Shown here in pieces: positions 32,931 through 41,590 of a stretch of 64,000 nt of DNA. Location: the NCBI GenBank assembly GCA_965208525.1, contig OZ242340.1:3224001-3288000 (forward strand). The letters are read 5' to 3'. The position numbers and the translations under genes were made by a program. Below the pieces are notes generated by a model. It saw nothing but the letters and a program-made list of their open reading frames with translations, did no database searches and was not told the origin of the DNA. Within the stretch, counting starts at the first letter, position 1. Every line of letters begins with the position of its first letter. The DNA comes from VXYL01 sp965208525 (GTDB lineage Bacteria > Pseudomonadota > Gammaproteobacteria > Pseudomonadales > Azotimanducaceae).

Positions 32931-34204
32931 CAGGAATCCACTCCCACTCGGAGCCGCGCGCGCACGCGCCCGTCCTCCTGCTCCGCTGAGGCGATGGTGA
33001 GCTCTACGCCCTTGTCGGTAAGGTTCTGTTCCAGACGGTCCAGCGCGTCGTAGCTGGGCACGATGACATCGGCCGCGAGCCCCCTGCCGTCGGCATAGGA
33101 CAACGTGCGTAGCTCGTACTGGCCCACCGATGAAGTGAGACCCGCGCCGAGATGGCCGATGAGTGCCCTGCCCCCCGGCCCGCCTTGCGGCGAGCCGCCG
33201 AGCTGGCTGCGCATCCGATTTGCCGGATTGCCTACGACCTGCTCCACGCCATAGATGTCGCGGTAGAGCGCAGCCGCCTGCTCGCGCAACGCGGTCGCCT
33301 GTCGGTTTGCCCACCAGCCCTCAGTCGCCATCGCCGACAGCCAAACCAAGAGTCCCGCTGCCGCAAGCGCTGCTAACGGTCTCCAGCGTGGCAGATTCGC
33401 CCAAGTACTCCGTCGGGGCGCGAACTCCCCTTGCAGCAGATTCACGGCGTCGCTGCCAGCCGCGAACGAGTCGGCCAGGAAGCCGAGGGCAGGAAGGTCG
33501 CGACGCTCGCACTCGCCCAAGGACAAGGCCCCGAGTTCCACCGCGCGCACGGCTCCGTTCACTTCGAGGAGCGACGGGGGCGCGCCTGTGTCTGCTCGCT
33601 CGCACAGCCCTTCAAGCACCACCGGCAGCATCGCGGCGTCGACGCCGGCCAGCCGGTCGCCGCAACGCACCAATGCCCGCTCGCCTTCGTGCAAGACGGC
33701 AATGGCCTGCGGCGCCGCCGGTAGCGCCATCGCGTCGGCAGTGAGAAACCGTGGCGTCAGGCCGTGTTCGGCAAGCACTTCGAGCCATCCGGTCACGGCC
33801 GAGCGCGGCACCGCCAGACACATCACCTCTGCGCCGCGCACCAGCGCGCCCGTGGCAACGTGCATCGACTCGATGTCCACGGTCAGGTGCTCCTCGACGG
33901 CAAAGGGCGTGGCGCGGCGCATTTCCGCCACCGAGCGTCCGGGGATGGCAACTGGCAGCGCCAGCACCTGCTCCGCTGGCACCAACGCAACAAGGGTCGT
34001 GTCCCCTGCCCTCGCGTCCGCGGCTTGTTCGGGTGCCCGCAGCGCCGAGGCCAGACCGTGCAGAGACTCGCCCTGCGCGACAATCTCGCCGCGGTCGCCC
34101 CGCACCAGCCACGGCGCGCGCGCTTCGGGCATCGCGCCGCTGGCAGCGCCGTGCTCCGGCTCATCGGACCGGAAGGGCGCCAGGCGCACGAACGCGGTGG
34201 CCAT
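32930..34204 (-). CDS. gspL: Type II secretion system protein L
   Basis: A 424-residue protein with a cytosolic actin-like domain (about 1-250; VALVPAEQVLALPVAIPGRS, ATPFAVEEHLTVDIESMHVA). A membrane helix follows at about 275-292 (PLAALAAAGLLVWLSAM), then a periplasmic domain (ELRTLSYADGRGLAADVIVPSYDALD). In T2SS the cytosolic part recruits the GspE ATPase to the membrane and the periplasmic part pairs with GspM. The start shares a base with the gspK stop. The C-terminus ends exactly at the gspM start. Confidence 0.9.
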   Translation of the reverse strand: MATAFVRLAPFRSDEPEHGAASGAMPEARAPWLVRGDRGEIVAQGESLHGLASALRAPEQAADARAGDTTLVALVPAEQVLALPVAIPGRSVAEMRRATPFAVEEHLTVDIESMHVATGALVRGAEVMCLAVPRSAVTGWLEVLAEHGLTPRFLTADAMALPAAPQAIAVLHEGERALVRCGDRLAGVDAAMLPVVLEGLCERADTGAPPSLLEVNGAVRAVELGALSLGECERRDLPALGFLADSFAAGSDAVNLLQGEFAPRRSTWANLPRWRPLAALAAAGLLVWLSAMATEGWWANRQATALREQAAALYRDIYGVEQVVGNPANRMRSQLGGSPQGGPGGRALIGHLGAGLTSSVGQYELRTLSYADGRGLAADVIVPSYDALDRLEQNLTDKGVELTIASAEQEDGRVRARLRVGVDS

Positions 34205-35196
34205 CAGGGACCTTCTTCAATCGGGAGAGGCGGCGAGTCCTCGCGGCGACGGATCACCCGCAACTCGCCAGAGCTGGGGTCGCGGTGGAGGGTAGAGACG
34301 ATCTCGCTGACCCTGCCCAGGATGTCCGCCCGCACATGCACCTCGAAAAACTCGCTCGCGACGGCCAGCGTGCCGACGCTGGCACCGTAGGCGGGGTGGT
34401 CCGCCGTGAAGGATTCGACGCTGTCGAACTCGCGCTCCGATTCTACCAACGCCCGAACCTCCGCCCGCACGAGGTTGGGCGCGAGGGAGGCCAGCACTTT
34501 CTCCCCGGCGGTGTTGACGTTCACTGCCAGTTGGCCAAGCGGTAAGGCGGTGACGTGGGGATACAGCGCGCGCCATTGTTCGGTGGCAAGCTGGGTGGCG
34601 ACCAGGAACTCCGAGGCATCCGCGGCCGGCGCATTGGCCGCGCGATGGGGCTCGGCCGCCATCAGGTGCTCGCCGTCTTCAGCGCCGAATTCGTGCAGTT
34701 CGGCATCCTCGTCCACCCAATCAAGCCAGGCGTCGGCCAACACCGGATCGAGGGAGAGGCCTTCGAGCAGGCGTCGCAGTCGCAGGAGGTTCTCTGCACT
34801 TTCTGGTCCGGCCAGCGCATTCAGGTTGAACCGGCCACCAAGATCGGTGATCGATACCACAACCTCACCGCCTTCGAAGCGAAGCGTACGGGGTGCCGTG
34901 CCCTGCCCCGCTTCGCCGGCCCTTCCCGATACCCCGGGATGCGGGCTTGACCACTTCTCAAGCAGCGTGTCCGTGGTTCTCGTTTCCTCATCCTCCCAAT
35001 CTGCAAACAGCGCCTGGCGGGCGTATTCCTCGCCGGCGAGTGCATAGTGGCGCGCTTGGCCACCATGCAGGAAGTGGCGGGTGTGCGCTACCGCCAACTG
35101 GTGCTGCGTGATCATCCGCCATGCGAGCGCGGCCACCAGCGCCACGATCAGCAGCACGCTGACCAGCGCCACGCCCCGGACTCTAGAAATCCTCAT
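34204..35196 (-). CDS. gspK: Type II secretion system minor pseudopilin K
   Basis: A 330-residue minor pseudopilin. The N-terminal RVRGVALVSVLLIVALVAAL has Gly before Val-Ala, the class III leader cleavage site. Unlike other pseudopilins it lacks Glu at position 5, as is typical of GspK. The large C-terminal domain contains ITDLGGRFNLNALAG, LADAWLDWVDEDAELHE, LPLGQLAVNVNTA and REFDSVESF, the last matching the helical insertion of the family. GspK, I and J cap the pseudopilus. It overlaps gspJ by 14 bases. Confidence 0.92.
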   Translation of the reverse strand: MRISRVRGVALVSVLLIVALVAALAWRMITQHQLAVAHTRHFLHGGQARHYALAGEEYARQALFADWEDEETRTTDTLLEKWSSPHPGVSGRAGEAGQGTAPRTLRFEGGEVVVSITDLGGRFNLNALAGPESAENLLRLRRLLEGLSLDPVLADAWLDWVDEDAELHEFGAEDGEHLMAAEPHRAANAPAADASEFLVATQLATEQWRALYPHVTALPLGQLAVNVNTAGEKVLASLAPNLVRAEVRALVESEREFDSVESFTADHPAYGASVGTLAVASEFFEVHVRADILGRVSEIVSTLHRDPSSGELRVIRRREDSPPLPIEEGP

Positions 35197-35899
35197 CGTC
35201 GAAGTCGGCGTCTAGGTCGTCTGGGGGCGGCTCGTCATCCAACTCTTCGTCGCTGGTGAGCGGATTTTCGCTGCGGCCTTCGAGGAAGTCGAAGCCCTGC
35301 GGCGGCGTCCAAAGCCGCATCACGTCGAACTCGTCGGTCGCGATGCGCAGGCGCAACCCGACCAGCCGCCGCTCCGGTTCGTCCGGATCGGCGGCCGCCG
35401 CCGGTGGCCATACCTCGTGCTCGTCGCCGGCCGAATCGAGCGCCGCAAATGCCGCTTCGGAAACGCCGGCGAGCAACAGTTGACGGCTCGGCTCAGAGCC
35501 GGGGGCTCGGTCGAGCACCCGCCAGAACAGGCGGTGCAGTTCATCGCCGTCCCATGCATAGGCCACCCGCTGCAAGTCCGACCGCTGCTCGCCCAAAGGA
35601 TTGCGCCAGCCAAGGCGGGTGAATTCCAGCAGCCGGTCGCTGCCGCCCATGGCGACCGGACTGCCGGCATCGCCAAAGGCGTCCCGCACCGGACGATGGG
35701 CGAGTTGCTCGATGTCGCGCCGCATGATCTCCAGTGCCCGCTGTGCATCGGTGAGCAATCCGCCACGCTCCACGGCATGGCCGCCGAAGTCGGTCATCTG
35801 GCGGAGGATCTGGGTTGCCAGCACGCCGATTACCGCGAACACGGCGAGCGCCACCAATACCTCCATCAAGGTGAAGCCACCCTGGTGCCGGCGGGGCAT
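35183..35899 (-). CDS. gspJ: Type II secretion system minor pseudopilin J
   Basis: A 238-residue pseudopilin with a class III leader MPRRHQGG then FTLMEVLVALAVFAVIGVLA, so cleavage is Gly-Phe with Glu5. The body has AQRALEIMRRDIEQLAHRPVRD and LLEFTRLGWRNPLGEQRSDLQRVAY, strongly GspJ. The C-terminal tail (about 205-238) is highly acidic, with many Asp, Glu and Pro, longer than usual. The ATG at 35899 overlaps the gspI stop by one base (TGATG) and is preferred to the TTG one codon upstream. Confidence 0.9.
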   Translation of the reverse strand: MPRRHQGGFTLMEVLVALAVFAVIGVLATQILRQMTDFGGHAVERGGLLTDAQRALEIMRRDIEQLAHRPVRDAFGDAGSPVAMGGSDRLLEFTRLGWRNPLGEQRSDLQRVAYAWDGDELHRLFWRVLDRAPGSEPSRQLLLAGVSEAAFAALDSAGDEHEVWPPAAAADPDEPERRLVGLRLRIATDEFDVMRLWTPPQGFDFLEGRSENPLTSDEELDDEPPPDDLDADFDDEDF

Positions 35900-36354
35900 C
35901 AATGCTCGCCCACGAATGCCACGAGGGTGTCCACGGCGCCATTGGCGATGCTGCCCGAGCTCCTGACCCCGACAGGGCTAACCTCTACGGTCACCTGCCA
36001 AAGGCCATCGAGATCTGTGGCGCGCAGCGTCGTTTCGACGCGCCAACTGCGCTCCCCCACATCAACGCGCGCTGATCGGCTGCCGGCGCGCAGCGCGGCT
36101 TCGCGGTCCAAACGCAACCGCGCCACCTCGTTCTCTGCCACCCAGCGGGCCAAGGTCCGCTGTTCGAGCCCGTGCAGTTGCGCGAGCGTGTCACCACCGC
36201 GGGCGAAAACCGTAACCGACACCACGGCCAGCACCGTGAGGGCCACGAGGAGCTCGACCAGACTGAAGCCTCGCTTTGCGCGCCCATGGAAGCGCTCGAC
36301 CGCGCGCCGCGAGGGCAAGGTGTCGTTCCGCGACAGGGTCCTCCCATTGCTCAT
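35899..36354 (-). CDS. gspI: Type II secretion system minor pseudopilin I
   Basis: A 151-residue pseudopilin. The leader is unusually long, about 28 residues (MSNGRTLSRNDTLPSRR...), before KRGFSLVELLVALTVLAVVSV, with Gly-Phe cleavage and Glu5. The remainder has LAQLHGLEQRTLARWVAENEVARLRLD, typical of GspI, and a short beta domain. The ATG at 36354 overlaps the gspH stop by four bases (ATGA). Confidence 0.9.
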   Translation of the reverse strand: MSNGRTLSRNDTLPSRRAVERFHGRAKRGFSLVELLVALTVLAVVSVTVFARGGDTLAQLHGLEQRTLARWVAENEVARLRLDREAALRAGSRSARVDVGERSWRVETTLRATDLDGLWQVTVEVSPVGVRSSGSIANGAVDTLVAFVGEH

Positions 36355-36908
36355 CGGCCAGCCGCAGCCTTTGGTTCGTCGGCTAGACGCACGAGGGTTC
36401 TGCCGATGCCGTCTGTGGTCACATGCCATGCGGCGTCGTGTCCTGCAGTGTCCCGGGCCACGAGCACGGTAAACGGGGTGGTTTCGCCGTTTGGGAAGAT
36501 GGCGACTTCCGGGCCGCTCGGTGCTGACCGCCCCGCCCTGCCTTCGAGGCGCAAGTTCACTTCCACACTGTGCGAGCGAAACTCCGGCTCCTCAACCTCT
36601 TGCCAGCGCTGGCGTTGCACATCCTGACGGACGAAGCCGTATTTGCGACTCTCGATTGCGAGCCCCCAAACCTCGTTGCGCCGCACCGACTCGCCGCGCG
36701 CGAGTTCTACCGCCAGCGCCAGCCGCTCCGCCTCGGCCTGCACCCGGCGTTGACCGGCACTGTCGACCAAATTCACTGCCACGACGCCAGCGAGAATGGC
36801 GACAATGGTCACGACGACAAGAATCTCAACCAGTGTGAACGCGCGCCCTGACGGGCGCGTCGGCAGTTGCTTCGCAACTGCTGGCGGTATCCGCCTTCGG
36901 AGGGTCAA
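36351..36908 (-). CDS. gspH: Type II secretion system minor pseudopilin H
   Basis: A 185-residue pseudopilin: leader, AFTLVEILVVVTIVAILAGV helix (Glu5 present), then a beta domain with QAEAERLALAVELARGESVRRNEVWGLAIE, typical of GspH. Two oddities are seen. The only upstream start is a TTG at 36908 that overlaps the gspG stop. The leader (residues 2-23) is encoded by a copy of the R1 hairpin repeat, and the residue before Phe1 is Ala rather than the near-invariant Gly. Processing by the prepilin peptidase may still occur, because Ala is the best-tolerated substitute, but this needs testing. Confidence 0.85.
   Translation of the reverse strand: MTLRRRIPPAVAKQLPTRPSGRAFTLVEILVVVTIVAILAGVVAVNLVDSAGQRRVQAEAERLALAVELARGESVRRNEVWGLAIESRKYGFVRQDVQRQRWQEVEEPEFRSHSVEVNLRLEGRAGRSAPSGPEVAIFPNGETTPFTVLVARDTAGHDAAWHVTTDGIGRTLVRLADEPKAAAGR
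36841..36903. repeat. Composite hairpin repeat R1, copy 1, inside gspH
   Basis: Hairpin 1 is GCGCGCCC-TGAC-GGGCGCG (36841-36859). Hairpin 2 is GCAGTTGC-TTC-GCAACTGC (36863-36881). A third small dyad GGCGGTATCCGCC is at 36884-36896. On the minus strand these bases encode the leader peptide of GspH. Confidence 0.85.
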
Positions 36909-37390
36909 AGGTCCGCATAGGCGATGTCTTCGCCCAGCTCTTCGCCGCCCTCCTCGCCATCAGCGCCCATGGATTTGAGCTCGAACGCGCGCCCAGTGCT
37001 GATGTAGAGAAACTCGTTGTCCCACTGGTCGAGGGGCAAGCGCCGCAGATACGGTTCCGGGCCCCAACGCTTGGGTTCCGGATAGCCGGCCGGCTTTTCC
37101 ACCAGGGCTCTCAAGCCCTGATCCGTGGACGGATACATGCCGTTGTCGGCGCGATAGAGGTCGAGCGCGGTGGCAATGGCGCGCAGGTCGTTCTCCACGG
37201 CCACCCGACGTGCCTGATCGCTGCGGCCGACGATGTTGGGCACCACCAAGGCCACCAGAATGCCGACGATGACCACTACGATCATGATCTCGATCAAGGT
37301 GAAGCCGCGCCGACGCGACCGCCCGCTGCCCCCGCGATGCCGAAGCACATGTGCGAGGCCGGGAACTTGGATCCGTTGCATTGGCTTCAC
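36905..37390 (-). CDS. gspG: Type II secretion system major pseudopilin G
   Basis: A 161-residue major pseudopilin. The basic leader ends RRRG, then FTLIEIMIVVVIVGILVALV with Glu5. The body shows NDLRAIATALDLYRADNGMYPST, YLRRLPLDQWDNEFLYIS and the calcium-site-like acidic C-terminus SMGADGEEGGEELGEDIAYADL, typical of GspG. It polymerises into the pseudopilus that pushes substrates through the secretin. The GTG at 37390 overlaps the gspF stop; an ATG lies at 37381. The leader is longer than in model species. Confidence 0.95.
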   Translation of the reverse strand: MKPMQRIQVPGLAHVLRHRGGSGRSRRRGFTLIEIMIVVVIVGILVALVVPNIVGRSDQARRVAVENDLRAIATALDLYRADNGMYPSTDQGLRALVEKPAGYPEPKRWGPEPYLRRLPLDQWDNEFLYISTGRAFELKSMGADGEEGGEELGEDIAYADL

Positions 37391-38625
37391 ACCACCAGTT
37401 GGTTCATGTTGAGAATCGGCACCAGCACCGCCAGCACGATCAACAGCACCAGCGCGGCCATCACGAGCAGCATCAGCGGCTGGAACACCTGTACCAAAGC
37501 GGTCACAAGGCGCTCGAGTTCCTGCTGCTGATGCTCGGCCACCTTAGCCAGCATGGCGTCGAGTTCGCCGCTTGCCTCACCACTCGCCACCATGTGCAGG
37601 AACATCGGCGGAAAGTAGCCGCAGGCTTCCAGCCCCGCGCGCAGGCTGCCCCCTTCCCGCACCCTTTGCGTCGCTTCGCCCAAACGCCCCTTGAGCCATT
37701 CGTTTTCCACGACCTCCGTGGCGATGCTCATCGCGTCCACCAACGGCACGCCGCTCGACGTCAGCACGGCCAGTGTATTGGCAAAGCGGCTCGCGGTCCC
37801 GCCACGCACGATCCTGCCGACGATGGGCAGCCCGAGCTTGCGTCGATCCCAGGCGAGCCTCGCCGCCGGCCGCGCCAGCACTTGCCGAGTCACGACGACG
37901 GTCCCCACGAGCACCAATGCGACCGCCCAGTAATGCGTCCGGGCGAAGTCGCTGGCGGCGATCAGGAGCGAAGTCAGGAGCGGCAGCTCGCTGCCCGTGT
38001 TCTCGAACACGGCAACGATGTCCGGCACCACATAGACCAACAGGCCCGCCACGATCAGGAGCGAAATCACCACCAGGAGCGCCGGGTAGAACAGCGCCAT
38101 CTGGACGTTGCGCACCGACTCAAACCGCTTCTCTGTGTAGCGAGCAAGGTTGTCGAGCACGGCATCGAGATAACCGGACTGCTCGCCGGCTGCTACCGTG
38201 GACCGATACATCGACGAGAACGTCGTCGGATACTGGGCCAGGCCCGCCGCCAGCGAATGCCCTTCCAGCACGCGACTGCGCACATTCATCACCAGCGCAC
38301 CGATGCGTCGCCTCGAAGCCTGCTGAGCCAAGGCCGCGAGAGCCTCCTCTACCGGCAATCCTGCCCCCACCAGCGTTGCCAATTGACGCGTGAAGAGTGC
38401 GAGGTCGAGCGCCGACATGCCGCTGCCAAGTCGGCTGCGCAAGTCGCCTAGTCGCCCCGCGACGCCAGCCCCGGGGCGCGTGCGAGCGCTGCTCGCGACC
38501 ACGGAGAGCGGCGCAAGCCCCTGATCGCGCAGCATTTGCCGAATCTGGCGCCCGCTATCGCCCTCCAAAATGCCGCGCTGTCGCTTGCCGCGTGCATCGA
38601 GCGCCGTGTATTCGAACGCGGCCAT
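37387..38625 (-). CDS. gspF: Type II secretion system inner-membrane protein F
   Basis: A 412-residue protein of the GspF/PilC family with two homologous cytosolic domains and three membrane helices (about 175-195, 225-245, 385-407). Signature segments are LALFTRQLATLVGAGLPVEEAL and the repeated LANTLAVLTSSGVPLVDAM, with PPMFLHMVASGEASGELDAML. It is the platform core contacted by GspE. The ATG start lies 32 bases downstream of the gspE stop, the largest gap inside this operon. Confidence 0.95.
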   Translation of the reverse strand: MAAFEYTALDARGKRQRGILEGDSGRQIRQMLRDQGLAPLSVVASSARTRPGAGVAGRLGDLRSRLGSGMSALDLALFTRQLATLVGAGLPVEEALAALAQQASRRRIGALVMNVRSRVLEGHSLAAGLAQYPTTFSSMYRSTVAAGEQSGYLDAVLDNLARYTEKRFESVRNVQMALFYPALLVVISLLIVAGLLVYVVPDIVAVFENTGSELPLLTSLLIAASDFARTHYWAVALVLVGTVVVTRQVLARPAARLAWDRRKLGLPIVGRIVRGGTASRFANTLAVLTSSGVPLVDAMSIATEVVENEWLKGRLGEATQRVREGGSLRAGLEACGYFPPMFLHMVASGEASGELDAMLAKVAEHQQQELERLVTALVQVFQPLMLLVMAALVLLIVLAVLVPILNMNQLVV

Positions 38626-38657
38626 CGGTCTTCTCGCCTTGCGCCGGGACTAAAGGC

Positions 38658-40232
38658 TTAGCCGCGCCCGTCGGCTCGACGCTCGCTGAAGGAGTCCATG
38701 TCCGTCAAGGCGACGCGCACGAGCTCGTTCACCGAGGTGATGCCGGCGAGCACCTTGCGCCGACCGTCATCGACGATGCCGGGGCTCGACTGCCGCACAT
38801 GCCGCGTCAGTTCCTGCTCGGAGGCGCGGTCGTGAACCAGTTCGCGCAGCCCGTCGTCCACCGTCACGAGTTCATAGATGCCCGTTCGGCCCCGATAGCC
38901 GGTGTTGCCGCATTCCTCGCATCCTCCAGGTACCCAAACTCTGGCCGAGGCATCGTGCAGGCCCAGCACGCGGCGATCTAGCGGACCGGGTTCGGCCTCT
39001 ACCTTGCAGTTGGGGCACAACACCCGCACCAGCCGCTGCGCCAGCATTCCGACCATGCTGGAGGCCAGCAGAAACGGCTCCACGCCCATGTCGACGAGGC
39101 GGGTGACCGATCCTACCGCCGTGTTGGTGTGAACCGTGGACATCACCAAGTGGCCGGTGAGGCTCGCCTGCACGGCGGTCTCGGCAGTTTCGAGATCGCG
39201 GATCTCGCCCACCATCACCACGTCCGGGTCCTGACGGAGAATGGCGCGCAGGCCTCGCGCGAAGGTCATGTCCGCCTTCTCGTTCACTTGGGTCTGACCG
39301 ATGCCGGCGATGTTGTATTCGATGGGGTTTTCGATCGTGAGGATGTTGGACGAGTCGGTGTTGAGTTCGCCGAGCGAGGCGTAGAGCGTGGTCGTCTTGC
39401 CAGAGCCGGTGGGGCCGGTGACGAGGAAGATGCCGTGCGGGCGAGCGATCACCTCGCGCACGCGCCCCAGCGTCTCGTCGTCCATGCCGAGGCCCGGCAG
39501 TTCCAGGGCGCCGGCTTGCTTGTCGAGCAGCCGCATGACGACGCGCTCGCCGTTGCCCGTGGGAAGCGTGGAAACCCGCACGTCCACCTCGCGTCCGCCA
39601 ATGCGAAGCGGAATGCGGCCGTCTTGGGGAATGCGCTTCTCGGCAATGTCAAGCTTGGCCATCACCTTGATGCGCGACACCAGAAGCGGCGCCAAGGCGC
39701 GATTCGGGCACAAGACCTCGCGCATCACGCCATCGACACGGAAACGCACTTGCAGGAAGCGCTCGAATGTCTCGATGTGAACGTCCGATGCGCCCTCCCG
39801 AATCGCTTCAGCGAGAAGCGCGTTGATGAGTCGGATGATGGGAGCGTCGTCCTGCTGTTCGAGCAGGTCTTCGGTTTCCCGCACGGAGTCGGCGAGGCTG
39901 GCGAGGTCGAGGTCGTCGCCGATGTCCTCCATCATCTGCCGCGTGGCACCGTCGGCGGCATAGCCGGCGGTGAGGATTTCCTCGAACGCCGAGTCTCCGA
40001 CGATGCTGAGGCGCAGCGGAGCGCGCACGAAGCGTCGCACCTCGGCCAGCGTCGTCAGCTCTGGGCGCACGCGGCAGGCGATGGTGACCGCGCCATCGGC
40101 AGCCGGCGGGTCAGCGGTGATGACGACACCGAACCGACGCGCAAAGGCAAAGGGCAGACGAACCGCGCCGCGCTTCGCACCGTCGGCCTCGAACGGTTCG
40201 CTGACCTCGGGGGTTGGAGCGCTTTCGGCCAT
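38658..40232 (-). CDS. gspE: Type II secretion system ATPase E
   Basis: A 524-residue secretion ATPase. The N-terminal domain is followed by RPHGIFLVTGPTGSGKTTTL (Walker A), the Asp box, GEIRDLETAETAVQASLTGH (Walker B and His box) and a tetracysteine zinc site, LCPNCK with CEECGNTGYRGRTGIYE. All are intact. It hydrolyses ATP in the cytosol to drive pseudopilus assembly. The ATG at 40232 is preferred to the TTG two codons upstream. First gene of the leftward gspEFGHIJKLM operon, divergent from pyrB across 171 bases. Confidence 0.95.
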   Translation of the reverse strand: MAESAPTPEVSEPFEADGAKRGAVRLPFAFARRFGVVITADPPAADGAVTIACRVRPELTTLAEVRRFVRAPLRLSIVGDSAFEEILTAGYAADGATRQMMEDIGDDLDLASLADSVRETEDLLEQQDDAPIIRLINALLAEAIREGASDVHIETFERFLQVRFRVDGVMREVLCPNRALAPLLVSRIKVMAKLDIAEKRIPQDGRIPLRIGGREVDVRVSTLPTGNGERVVMRLLDKQAGALELPGLGMDDETLGRVREVIARPHGIFLVTGPTGSGKTTTLYASLGELNTDSSNILTIENPIEYNIAGIGQTQVNEKADMTFARGLRAILRQDPDVVMVGEIRDLETAETAVQASLTGHLVMSTVHTNTAVGSVTRLVDMGVEPFLLASSMVGMLAQRLVRVLCPNCKVEAEPGPLDRRVLGLHDASARVWVPGGCEECGNTGYRGRTGIYELVTVDDGLRELVHDRASEQELTRHVRQSSPGIVDDGRRKVLAGITSVNELVRVALTDMDSFSERRADGRG

Positions 40233-40403
40233 GCTCAATGCGTGGGAATGGAATCAAGTGGCATCATAGCAGGACGGGGGAGCGCGAGTCGCAGCGCCAT
40301 CGAGCCTCCAGCCCGGGCTAAAGCGGCCCCTGAGGCGGAAAGGAGCGCTCGTCATTCGGCGCCGCGCCTTGGCTTGGCGCTAAAAGAAGGAGGGGCAAGC
40401 TAG

Positions 40404-41459
40404 TTGAATTTCGTCGGCAGTCACATCCTTTCTGTTGACCAGTTCGAGCGCGGCGGCATCGAACGGGTGTTCGCGGTGGCCGATGACATGGCGCCCTATG
40501 CCCGCCGCGAGCGCATGACGCGGGTGCTCGCGGGGGCCATTCTCTCCAACATGTTCTTCGAGCCGAGCACGCGCACGCGGGTCTCGTTCGGCTGTGCCTT
40601 CAACCTGCTTGGTGGCGATGTGCGCGAGATCGCCGAAGTGGGAGCTTCCTCCATCGCCAAGGGCGAGTCGCTGCACGACACCGCGCGGGTGATGTCCGGC
40701 TACAGCGACGTAATCGTGATGCGCCACCCGGAGGCCGGCGCCGTGGCGGAGTTCGCGGAGACGTCGCGCGTGCCGGTCATCAACGGCGGCGACGGTGCCA
40801 ACGAGCATCCAAGCCAGGCGCTGCTCGATCTCTACACCATCCGCACCGAAATCGCTGCCCGTGGCGGCTCCATCCACGGCTTGCGCATCGCGCTGATCGG
40901 CGACCTCAGGTACGGTCGCGCCGTTCATTCACTGCTCAAGCTGCTGGCGCTTTTCGACCGCATCGAGGTGCATCTTGTCTCTCCACCGGGGCTCGAAGCA
41001 CCGGCCGACATCACTCACCGTCTCGCCGAGCGGGGCCACGACGTGACCGAGCACCACAACCTGGAGCAGGGAATCAGCCACGTGGACATCCTCTACGTCA
41101 CGCGCACCCAAGAAGAGCGCTTCCCCACCGCTGCAGAAGCCAACCGCTATCGGGGCCTTTTCCGCCTCAATCAGGAAATCTACACCCGCCACTGCGAACC
41201 GAACACGGTCATCATGCATCCCCTGCCGCGCGATTCCCGCCCTGCCGCCCAAGAGCTCGACGAAGACCTGAACGCCAACCCCAACCTCGCGATCTTCCGT
41301 CAGACCGACAACGGCGTGCTAGTGCGCATGGCGCTGTTCGCCCTCATCCTCGACGTGGCCCACACCGTCCACGAAACCGCCGCGGAGGTGCGCTGGTTCA
41401 CGGCCAAGCGCACACCGGCTCGCTTCCGCAAGGAGGCCCGTGCCCCAGACTTGGACTAG
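40404..41459 (+). CDS. pyrB: Aspartate carbamoyltransferase
   Basis: A 351-residue enzyme. The carbamoyl-phosphate loop FFEPSTRTR (51-59), GASSIAKGESLHDTARV and GDGANEHPSQALLDLYTI are intact, as is the late MHPLPRDSRP. It makes N-carbamoyl-aspartate in pyrimidine synthesis. The start is a TTG at 40404 behind AAGAAGGAGGGG. The C-terminal tail of about 30 residues (VRWFTAKRTPARFRKEARAP) is longer than in E. coli PyrB. No pyrI regulatory-chain gene is adjacent. Confidence 0.93.
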   Translation: MNFVGSHILSVDQFERGGIERVFAVADDMAPYARRERMTRVLAGAILSNMFFEPSTRTRVSFGCAFNLLGGDVREIAEVGASSIAKGESLHDTARVMSGYSDVIVMRHPEAGAVAEFAETSRVPVINGGDGANEHPSQALLDLYTIRTEIAARGGSIHGLRIALIGDLRYGRAVHSLLKLLALFDRIEVHLVSPPGLEAPADITHRLAERGHDVTEHHNLEQGISHVDILYVTRTQEERFPTAAEANRYRGLFRLNQEIYTRHCEPNTVIMHPLPRDSRPAAQELDEDLNANPNLAIFRQTDNGVLVRMALFALILDVAHTVHETAAEVRWFTAKRTPARFRKEARAPDLD

Positions 41460-41470
41460 GCCGAAGAAAA

Positions 41471-41505
41471 GTAGCTGCGAAGCAACTGCCGACGCGCCCG
41501 CTGGC
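41471..41505. repeat. Composite hairpin repeat R1, copy 2 (partial, reverse orientation)
   Basis: AGTAGCTGCGAAGCAACTGC followed by CGACGCGCCCGCTGG. This is the R1 second hairpin with one mismatch, plus a remnant of hairpin 1, in the opposite orientation to copy 1. It lies 12 bases after the pyrB TAG stop. Confidence 0.65.
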
Positions 41506-41590
41506 CCTACATCGACGCTCGCACAAGGGGCTGTTGATGCCGGGAGCGTCGTAAGCGTAAGGTGGTGCGGGTTCGTGGCAGGAGCTTGTT

